A stretch of 64,000 bases of DNA, taken from Novosphingobium sp. PC22D (lineage in GTDB: Bacteria > Pseudomonadota > Alphaproteobacteria > Sphingomonadales > Sphingomonadaceae). The position numbers and the translations under genes were made by a program. Shown here piece by piece: positions 55,442 through 64,000 of the stretch (the stretch's first letter is position 1; every line of letters starts with the position of its first letter). The notes below the pieces were generated by a model. That model searched no databases and was not told the origin of the DNA. It was given only the letters and a program-made list of their open reading frames with translations. The stretch lies in assembly GCF_002556635.1 (NCBI RefSeq), contig NZ_MWMO01000012.1, positions 1 to 64,000 of the forward strand. The letters run 5' to 3'.

Positions 55442-56635
55442 ATGCTGCTGGGCCGCGACTTCAATCTTTTTTTTGTCGGGGCGACCCTGTCCGCGATCGG
55501 TACGGCGCTGGTTCCGGTGGCGCTCAGCTTTGCGGTGATCGGGGCCGGCTACTCCGCCAGCGCGTTGGGCATGGCGCTCGCGGCGCAAGCGCTTCCGACC
55601 GTCGTTCTGCTGTTGTTCGGGGGCGTTCTGGGCGATCGCTGGCCGCGCCGACGCATCATGATATGGGCCGACCTGCTGCGCTTCGTGGCGCAATCGCTGC
55701 TGGCACTGGCGCTGATCCGCGGCGAGGCGCCGCTTCCCGTCATCATCGGACTGACGGCGCTGATCGGTGTTGGCACCGCCTTCTTCTATCCCGCGCGCGG
55801 CGGGCTTGTCGCGCAGATCGTCGCCAAGGAGCGATTGACCCGGGCCAACGGTGCGCTGAGCGCGGTCAATTCCTTTGCCTCGATCCTGGGGCCCATCCTG
55901 GCGGGAATCCTGGTTGCGAGCGTCGGCTCCGGATGGGCGATCGGGCTCGATGGCCTGACCTACGCGGTGAGCGCGCTGTGCCTCGTTCTGGTCCGGCAAC
56001 GGGGCCAGGCGGGGCAAGCCGGCGCGTCGCGGTCGGTGCTGGAGGATCTACGGCTGGGGCTGGCCGCCTTCGGCAGCCGGCGGTGGCTCTGGATCGTCGT
56101 GGCGCAGTTCGGCCTGCTCAATCTGATCGCGCTCGCCCCGTTTATGGTCGCGCCCGTGCTGCTTGCCGGGCTACCGCACGGCGCTCAGAACTGGGGAATG
56201 GTGCTGGGCGCGATCGGAGTTGGCGGCCTGGCCGGGGCGGTCGCGGTCATGCGATGGCAACCGGCGCGGGCGATGGTGGCGATCCAGGTCGCGGTCCTGC
56301 TGCTCGCCGCGCCCCTCTTCCTGCTGGCCGCGACCGCCGCGTTTCCACTCCTTTTGCTCGGCGGGATCACTTTCGGAGCGGGAGGAGCGGTGGTCAACGT
56401 CATGATCGGCACCCTGATCCAGCGCGAAATTCCAACCGAGCTGCTCTCGCGTGTCTTCTCGATCGTACAGATCGCCGCCGGCGTGCTCGCGCCCGCAGGC
56501 TACGCATTGGCCGGTCCCGCCGCGACATGGCTTGGACCGCATCGAACGCTGGCCGCCGGCGCGGGCATCGCCCTTGCCAGCGTCGCGGGATTGCTCTGCC
56601 TGTCCGAAGTCAGGCAATTCGGCGCCCGGACATGA
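55442..56635 (+). CDS. MFS transporter (exporter-like)
   Basis: 397 residues from the ATG at 55442 (AAGGGGG ahead); the ATG at 55406 has no ribosome site. Twelve predicted helices in two halves. After helix 2: GGVLGDRWPRRRIMIWADLLRF, the MFS motif A (GxLaDrxGrkr) in form GDRWPRRR. Resembles the enterobactin exporter/macrolide efflux-like MFS_3 group. The substrate is not readable. It stands alone between terminators. Confidence 0.87.
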   Translation: MLLGRDFNLFFVGATLSAIGTALVPVALSFAVIGAGYSASALGMALAAQALPTVVLLLFGGVLGDRWPRRRIMIWADLLRFVAQSLLALALIRGEAPLPVIIGLTALIGVGTAFFYPARGGLVAQIVAKERLTRANGALSAVNSFASILGPILAGILVASVGSGWAIGLDGLTYAVSALCLVLVRQRGQAGQAGASRSVLEDLRLGLAAFGSRRWLWIVVAQFGLLNLIALAPFMVAPVLLAGLPHGAQNWGMVLGAIGVGGLAGAVAVMRWQPARAMVAIQVAVLLLAAPLFLLAATAAFPLLLLGGITFGAGGAVVNVMIGTLIQREIPTELLSRVFSIVQIAAGVLAPAGYALAGPAATWLGPHRTLAAGAGIALASVAGLLCLSEVRQFGART

Positions 56636-56729
56636 CCGGGCATCCGGCCTGGCAGGCGAATTGTCCGGCGATCGTTTCGCGCCCGCGCGGCGACGACCGT
56701 AAAGCCGACGCGCAACGGACGAAGCCCGC

Positions 56730-59327
<2,598 letters not shown>

Positions 59328-59349
59328 CTAGACCCTTTTTACTTCACCC

Positions 59350-59385
59350 CACGCGCGCACCCGCACACGCATATACACACGTGTA
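59350..59385. repeat. Alternating pyrimidine-purine tract upstream of topA
   Basis: 59362-59385 alternates without a break for 24 bases (GC/CA/TA steps including ATATA and ACACGTGT); 59350-59360 adds 11 more after one interruption. Such sequences can take the Z form under negative supercoiling. They lie 23-58 bases before the topA start. Confidence 0.6.
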
Positions 59386-59410
59386 AGGTGGGAGCCTCGC
59401 CGCGATGCCG

Positions 59411-60529
59411 TCAAGAGGCGAGCGAGACCCGCCCCCCGGCATGACGGACGAGGCGGCCGCCCAGCTCGAGTTCGAGCAAGGCGAGCTGGACCGCGGGCGG
59501 CGTTTCACCGCTCTGGCGAATAATTTCGTCGACCGTGATCGGCGCGGTGGAGAGCAGGCCCGCGACATCGGCGGGATCGCTGTCGGCGATCTCCTGCGGC
59601 ACGAAGCCGGTCGGCGCCGCCTCGCGGAACGTCGAGCGCGGCGCGCCGTCGAAGCCGGAAAGCAGCTCGATCACGTCCGCGGGCTCCTGCACAAGGACCG
59701 CGCCGTCGCGGATGAGCTGGTTGCAGCCGCGCGAACGCGAATCGAGCGGCGAGCCGGGGATGGCCATGACCTCGCGCCCCATCTCGCCCGCGAGCCGCGC
59801 GGTGATCAGCGAGCCCGACTTGGGCGCGGCCTCGACCACAAGCGTGCCGGCCGCGAGCCCCGCGATGATCCGGTTGCGCGTCGGAAAGTGCCTCGCGAGC
59901 GGCTCGGTCCCGGGCGGCTGCTCGGCGATCAGCAGGCCGCGCGCGGCGATCTCTTCCTGCAAGTCGGCGTGCTCGGGCGGATAGGCGATGTCGATTCCGC
60001 TGGCGATGACCCCGATCGTCGCGCCGTCCGCGCCGCCCGAGGAAAGCGCTCCCTTGTGGCCCGCGCCGTCGATCCCGCGCGCGAGCCCCGACACCACGAC
60101 CAGCCCGGACGCGGCCAGCGCCGCGGCAAACTCACGCGCAAGCTTGACCGCGCCGCCCGAGGCATTGCGCGCGCCGACGATCGCGACGCAGGGCCGCGCC
60201 GCGATCGTGGCATCGCCGCGCACGATCAGGATCGGCGGCGCCCCGTCGCACTGGGCGAGCAGCGGCGGATAGTCGGGCGAATCGTGAAACAGGTAGCGCG
60301 CGCGCGCCTTGCGGACGGCGGCGACTTCATCGGCCACGCGCGCGGCGTCGGCCGGGCGGTAGGCCTTGCCGCCGCGGCTGGCGATTTCGGGGAGCGAATC
60401 GATCGCCGCGAGCGCCGAACCGAAGCGCGCGAGCAACAGGCCGTAGCTGACCGGTCCGACATTGGGCGAGCGCAGCAGGCGAATACGCGCGAAAGCCTCG
60501 TCCCGCGAGATCGAGGCCGGCTCGCTCAC
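59411..60529 (-). CDS. dprA: DNA processing protein DprA
   Basis: 372 residues. Extended Rossmann fold with VAIVGARNASGGAVKLAREFAAAL, VVSGLARGIDGAGHKGAL, GVIASGIDIAYPPEHADLQEEI and GTEPLARHFPTRNRIIAGLA, then a winged-helix end (TVDEIIRQSGETPPAVQLALLELELGGRL). Binds single-stranded DNA and loads RecA during transformation. The GTG at 60529 overlaps the plsY stop as GTGA; the longer frame upstream is plsY in another frame. Confidence 0.94.
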   Translation of the reverse strand: MSEPASISRDEAFARIRLLRSPNVGPVSYGLLLARFGSALAAIDSLPEIASRGGKAYRPADAARVADEVAAVRKARARYLFHDSPDYPPLLAQCDGAPPILIVRGDATIAARPCVAIVGARNASGGAVKLAREFAAALAASGLVVVSGLARGIDGAGHKGALSSGGADGATIGVIASGIDIAYPPEHADLQEEIAARGLLIAEQPPGTEPLARHFPTRNRIIAGLAAGTLVVEAAPKSGSLITARLAGEMGREVMAIPGSPLDSRSRGCNQLIRDGAVLVQEPADVIELLSGFDGAPRSTFREAAPTGFVPQEIADSDPADVAGLLSTAPITVDEIIRQSGETPPAVQLALLELELGGRLVRHAGGRVSLAS

Positions 60530-61110
60530 GCCGTGCCGCCGCCGATGCGCGGTTCGGTTCCGGCGCGCAGGCGGGCGATGTTCTCGCGGTGCTGGACGAG
60601 CACAACCAGCGCGATCAGCGCGAGCACCGCGGCCGCGTCCCGATCGCCGCTGGCAAGCGCCGCGACCGGCGCCGCGACCGCGGCCGTCATCCCGGCCACT
60701 GAGGAAACCCGTGTCGTACCGAGCAGGATCAGCCACACGAAGGCATAGAGCAGCCCCACCGGCCAGGCGAGGCCGAACGCCACGCCCGCCGTCGTCGCCA
60801 CGCCCTTGCCGCCGCGAAAACCCAGCCAGACCGGAAAGCAATGCCCGAGAAAAGCGCCGAAGGCCGCGGCGGGCTCGGCGCCGGGCAGGAAGCGGGCGGC
60901 GAGCAGCACGGCGGCGAGACCCTTGGCGAGGTCGAGCAGCAGGGTCACCGCGGCAAGGCCCTTGCGGCCGGTTCGCAGCACGTTGGTCGCGCCGATGTTG
61001 CCCGAGCCGATGGCCCGCAAGTCGCCCGCACCGGCAAGGCGGGTGATGAGCAGGCCGAACGGGATCGCTCCCAGCAGGTAGCCCAGCAGCAGGCCGAGAA
61101 TCCATTCCAT
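60526..61110 (-). CDS. plsY: Acyl-phosphate:glycerol-3-phosphate acyltransferase PlsY
   Basis: 194 residues, five to six membrane helices. The three conserved loops are present: GSGNIGATNVLRTG, LLDLAKGLAAV and GHCFPVWLGFRGGKGVATT. Forms lysophosphatidate from acyl-phosphate, the first phospholipid step. Co-transcribed with dprA through the four-base overlap; divergent from murI. Confidence 0.95.
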   Translation of the reverse strand: MEWILGLLLGYLLGAIPFGLLITRLAGAGDLRAIGSGNIGATNVLRTGRKGLAAVTLLLDLAKGLAAVLLAARFLPGAEPAAAFGAFLGHCFPVWLGFRGGKGVATTAGVAFGLAWPVGLLYAFVWLILLGTTRVSSVAGMTAAVAAPVAALASGDRDAAAVLALIALVVLVQHRENIARLRAGTEPRIGGGTA

Positions 61111-61222
61111 GGGCGACGTCTTAGCGTCGCCGCACGGATTGGCTAAGACTTATTGCCGAAACCGCCGCCGTGGTTCTAACAGGGCCGCCCTTCAGAGCCT
61201 TGCGGAAAGCGTCCCACGCCTC

Positions 61223-62035
61223 GTGTCCACCACTCCAGACCCGTCGGCCCCCATCCTGCTCTTCGATTCCGGAGTCGGCGGCCTGACGGTGCTCGAGGCG
61301 CTGCGCGCGATCCTGCCCCAGGCGCCCGTGGTCTATGTCGCGGACAATGCCGGACTGCCCTACGGCTCCAAGACCGAGGCGCAGATCGCCGCGCGCGTGT
61401 GCGGCCTGCTCGGCCGCCTGACCGAGCGGCTCGCGCCGCGGCTGGTATGCATCGCCTGCAACACCGCATCGACCATCGCGCTGGGCATGGTGCGCGAGGT
61501 GCTCGAAGTGCCGGTCGTGGGCACCGTGCCCGCGATCAAGCCTGCCGCGGCGCTGACGAAGACGGGCGTGATCGGCCTGCTCGGCACCGCGGCGACCATC
61601 CGGCAGGAGTACGTCGACCGACTCGAGGCCGCGTTCGCCAAGGGCAAGACCTTGCTGCGCTACCCCGCCCCGCAACTCGTCGCCTGCGCCGAGTCCAAGC
61701 TGCGCGGCAAGGCTCCGGACCGCGCCGTCATCGCCGAGGCGGTGGAGGGGCTGAGGCGCCAGCCCGGAGGCCCGGCAATGGATACGCTTGTGCTCGCCTG
61801 CACCCATTTTCCGCTGCTCGAGCCCGAACTTGCCGAGGCGCTGGGCGATGGGGTGCGCATGGTTCACGGCGCCGAAGGCATCGCGCGGCGAATCGCGCAT
61901 CTGCTCGAAGATCAGGAATTCGTGCGTGCCGAAGCGGACGAGATCATCTTCACCGCGCATGTCGAACCGGGCGAACTCGCTTCCCGGCTGGCCCGTTACG
62001 GCCTGGAAAGGATGTCGGTCCAGTGCAAAGGCTGA
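61223..62035 (+). CDS. murI: Glutamate racemase
   Basis: 270 residues. Two-base racemase with FDSGVGGLTVLEALR, Cys79 in CIACNTASTI and Cys193 in VLACTHFPLLEPEL. Makes D-glutamate for peptidoglycan. The GTG at 61223 (VSTTPDPS) is taken as start; the frame runs on to 61109 but that part crosses the promoter gap with plsY. Confidence 0.94.
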   Translation: MSTTPDPSAPILLFDSGVGGLTVLEALRAILPQAPVVYVADNAGLPYGSKTEAQIAARVCGLLGRLTERLAPRLVCIACNTASTIALGMVREVLEVPVVGTVPAIKPAAALTKTGVIGLLGTAATIRQEYVDRLEAAFAKGKTLLRYPAPQLVACAESKLRGKAPDRAVIAEAVEGLRRQPGGPAMDTLVLACTHFPLLEPELAEALGDGVRMVHGAEGIARRIAHLLEDQEFVRAEADEIIFTAHVEPGELASRLARYGLERMSVQCKG

Positions 62036-62820
62036 TGAACCTCCTCCTGGTGCTGGCGATCGTGCTCGTGGTGCCGCCGTTCTACTGGTATTTTCTCGAT
62101 ACCTCGCCCGGCGACGCAAGGCCCAAGCCGATCACGATCGCGGACCTGCGCCGCCTCGCGGCCGAGCCCCAGGGCGAAGCGCCGAGCGCAATTCGCTATG
62201 CCATCGTCGGCATCGACCATCGCTTCGGCAACACCGTGGCGGCGGGAACCGGGCTGCGTACGGTCGCCCTGCCCAGCTATGTCTTCGCGATCGAGCGAGC
62301 GGACGCGCCGCCGATCTACGTCGATGCGCGGCGGCCCGACCCGCTGAGCGGCGACGACGATCTCGCCCTGCCCGACGCGCGCGGGCTCGGCTTCGCCACC
62401 GCGACGAACGCGGGACTGCTCGCCTCTCGGGCAATAGGCTCCCCCCAGGCCTCGGAAGCGCCCGGCAGGACCGACGACACCAGCCCGCGGGCGCTCGCTC
62501 GCGGCGTGGTGCTCATTCCGGTCACGGGTCTGGGCGATATTCACAACATGCTCTTCATCCGCACCGAGGCGGACCGCGAATACCTGCTGACCGGTCGCGT
62601 CGCCCAGGTCCGGGCGAACTGGGCGCAAGGCCATGTCCAGTCGCGCTACCTGACCACGTTCGAGGAACCGGCGGACAGGGGCGAACTCACCGCATGGCTG
62701 GCGACGATCCGCAAGCTGCGGCGCGAGGCTCCCGGACTCGAGGTGGTGGAAGGGCACGCGGCATCGCTGCCGCGCGGATTGGCCCGGAACGGGGAGCCGT
62801 CGGAGGCCGCCGTCCGATAA
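62035..62820 (+). CDS. Membrane-anchored protein with a degenerate metallo-beta-lactamase-like C-terminal half
   Basis: 261 residues. One N-terminal helix (about 1-22, [19 protein letters not shown]), then [21 protein letters not shown] and a region ending [31 protein letters not shown], then [25 protein letters not shown]. The last stretch recalls the REYLLxGD and GLxVVxGHD segments of MBL-fold hydrolases, but the HxHxDH metal motif is absent. So either an inactive MBL relative or an unrelated envelope protein. The ATG at 62035 overlaps the murI stop by one base. Confidence 0.65.
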   Translation: MNLLLVLAIVLVVPPFYWYFLDTSPGDARPKPITIADLRRLAAEPQGEAPSAIRYAIVGIDHRFGNTVAAGTGLRTVALPSYVFAIERADAPPIYVDARRPDPLSGDDDLALPDARGLGFATATNAGLLASRAIGSPQASEAPGRTDDTSPRALARGVVLIPVTGLGDIHNMLFIRTEADREYLLTGRVAQVRANWAQGHVQSRYLTTFEEPADRGELTAWLATIRKLRREAPGLEVVEGHAASLPRGLARNGEPSEAAVR

Positions 62821-62908
62821 TTGCTGGAAATCAATGTGCGGATGGGATAGAGGGTGCACGCGACGGACCGGCCAAGTCGCCAAGATATTGCGGGACGGAT
62901 TTTCTTTC

Positions 62909-64000
62909 GTGAACTACGACCAGATTTTCGACCAGGCGATCGAACGCCTGCATTCCGAAGGCCGCTACCGGGTCTTCATCGACATCCTCCGCAACAAGGG
63001 CGCGTTCCCCAATGCGCGCTGCTTCGCCGGCCACAACGGCCCGAAGCCGATTACCGTGTGGTGCTCGAACGACTATCTCGCGATGGGCCAGCACCCCAAG
63101 GTCATCGCGGCCATGGAAGAAGCGCTGCATGACGTCGGCGCCGGTTCGGGCGGAACCCGCAACATCGGCGGCAACACCCATTACCATATCGAGCTCGAGC
63201 ACGAGCTGGCCGACCTTCACGGCAAGGAAGGCGCGCTGATCTTCACTTCGGGCTATGTCTCGAACGACGCCACCTTGTCGACGCTCGCCAAGCTGCTGCC
63301 GGGCTGCGTGATCTTCTCCGACGAGCTGAACCACGCCTCGATGATCGCGGGCATCCGCAATTCGGGCTGCGAGAAGCGGGTCTTCCGTCACAACGACCTC
63401 GCGCATCTCGAGATGCTGCTGGCCGAGACCGATCCCGCGCTACCCAAGCTGATCGCGTTCGAGAGCGTCTATTCGATGGACGGCGACGTTGCCCCGATCC
63501 ACGCGATCTGCGATCTGGCGGACAAGTACAACGCGTTGACCTACATCGACGAAGTCCACGCCGTCGGCATGTACGGCAAGCGCGGCGGCGGCATCTCCGA
63601 GCGGGACGACGCGGCCGGCCGCATCACCATAATCGAGGGCACGCTGGGCAAGGCGTTCGGCGTGATGGGCGGCTACATCGCCGCCGACACCAAGATCATC
63701 GACTGCATCCGCAGCTACGCGCCGGGCTTCATCTTCACCACCTCGCTCTCCCCGGTGCTCGCCGCCGGCGTGCTCGCGGCGGTCAAGCACCTCAAGTCCT
63801 CGAGCGAGGAGCGCGAGGGCCAGCAGGCGGCGGCCGCGATGCTCAAGGCGATGTTCCGCGACTCGGGTCTGCCGGTGATGGATTCGACCACGCACATCGT
63901 CCCGCTGATGGTCGGCGATCCGGTCATGGCGAAGAAGATCAGCGACATCCTGCTCGCCGAATACGGCGTCTACGTGCAGCCGATCAATTTCCCCACCGTG
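62909..64000 (+). CDS. hemA: 5-aminolevulinate synthase (partial, runs off the window)
   Basis: 364 of about 405 residues are visible. It condenses glycine and succinyl-CoA to 5-aminolevulinate, the C4 heme route of alphaproteobacteria. Fold-type I PLP enzyme: [59 protein letters not shown] and the aldimine Lys248 in [16 protein letters not shown], the same number as in Rhodobacter ALAS. The GTG at 62909 ([10 protein letters not shown]) is the likely start; the ribosome site is weak. Succinyl-CoA from the mutase pathway in this window is one of its substrates. Confidence 0.95.
   Translation, partial: MNYDQIFDQAIERLHSEGRYRVFIDILRNKGAFPNARCFAGHNGPKPITVWCSNDYLAMGQHPKVIAAMEEALHDVGAGSGGTRNIGGNTHYHIELEHELADLHGKEGALIFTSGYVSNDATLSTLAKLLPGCVIFSDELNHASMIAGIRNSGCEKRVFRHNDLAHLEMLLAETDPALPKLIAFESVYSMDGDVAPIHAICDLADKYNALTYIDEVHAVGMYGKRGGGISERDDAAGRITIIEGTLGKAFGVMGGYIAADTKIIDCIRSYAPGFIFTTSLSPVLAAGVLAAVKHLKSSSEEREGQQAAAAMLKAMFRDSGLPVMDSTTHIVPLMVGDPVMAKKISDILLAEYGVYVQPINFPTV

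Noticed and set aside
59411..61105. Apparent dprA fusion of 564 residues
   Set aside because: The upstream part is plsY in another frame; the GTG at 60529 with a GTGA overlap is the natural dprA start.

Overview
The window is a high-GC chromosomal segment from an alphaproteobacterium, most likely a sphingomonad (Sphingomonadales: the Novosphingobium, Sphingopyxis or Erythrobacteraceae neighbourhood). The grounds are codon and base composition, a DivL-type pseudokinase beside tsaE and an AmgK/MurU pair, alphaproteobacterial AddA and AddB, 5-aminolevulinate synthase for heme, Flp pilins with a CtrA box, and xerD beside aroK-aroB. I see no insertion sequence, prophage, CRISPR array or integrated island. 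Genes are packed tightly, with many 4-base ATGA/GTGA overlaps, and no gene-free stretch exceeds about 300 bases.

Layout. 1-1045 (+): tail of a glutathione S-transferase and an inositol-monophosphatase-family enzyme. 1050-12392 (-): an operon read divL, tsaE, amgK, murU, addB, addA, trxA (cell-cycle signalling, tRNA modification, cell-wall recycling, recombination repair, thioredoxin). 12515-13936 (-): ahcY with a perfect palindrome upstream and a large hairpin downstream. 14188-21294: peroxiredoxin, a large predicted esterase, an SDR enzyme, folE with a phospholipase D-family protein, a SnoaL-like protein and an exported duplicated-domain protein. 21474-28451 (+): a ClC antiporter, then a compact terminal-oxidase operon (subunit II-cytochrome c, subunit I-III fusion, small membrane protein, CtaG-like protein, tri-heme cytochrome c). 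28582-28658 (-): tRNA-Arg(ACG). 28705-36069: mutT, two Flp pilins, an M48 protease, xerD, an exported sphingomonad-type protein with a 44-residue membrane partner, aroK and aroB. 36237-36920 (+): PRC-barrel and DUF3008 proteins.

36996-48666 (-): a long run centred on propionyl-CoA: pccB, thiolase, methylmalonyl-CoA epimerase, a lipoprotein, methylmalonyl-CoA mutase, an O-acetylhomoserine sulfhydrylase-type enzyme, bioB, a possible 30-residue membrane peptide, pccA, a CsaA-like protein and a thioesterase. It joins the carboxylase, epimerase and mutase that turn propionyl-CoA into succinyl-CoA with biotin synthase, which makes the carboxylase cofactor. Two palindromes precede pccB.

48812-64000: gor and pgi (-); lepB-rnc-era-SGNH hydrolase (+); an MFS exporter (+); topA (-) behind an alternating purine-pyrimidine tract; plsY-dprA (-); murI and a small anchored protein (+); and hemA (+), cut by the window edge.

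Regulatory threads visible in the DNA: DivL (upstream of CckA-CtrA in Caulobacter) and a full CtrA box before a pilin gene; an ATATAAAG/CTTTATAT palindrome before ahcY resembling SahR-type operators; and palindromes in the pccB promoter region. I found no wholly new multi-gene system. The most unusual items are the small membrane peptides, the PKD-tailed esterase, the degenerate MBL-like protein and these operators.
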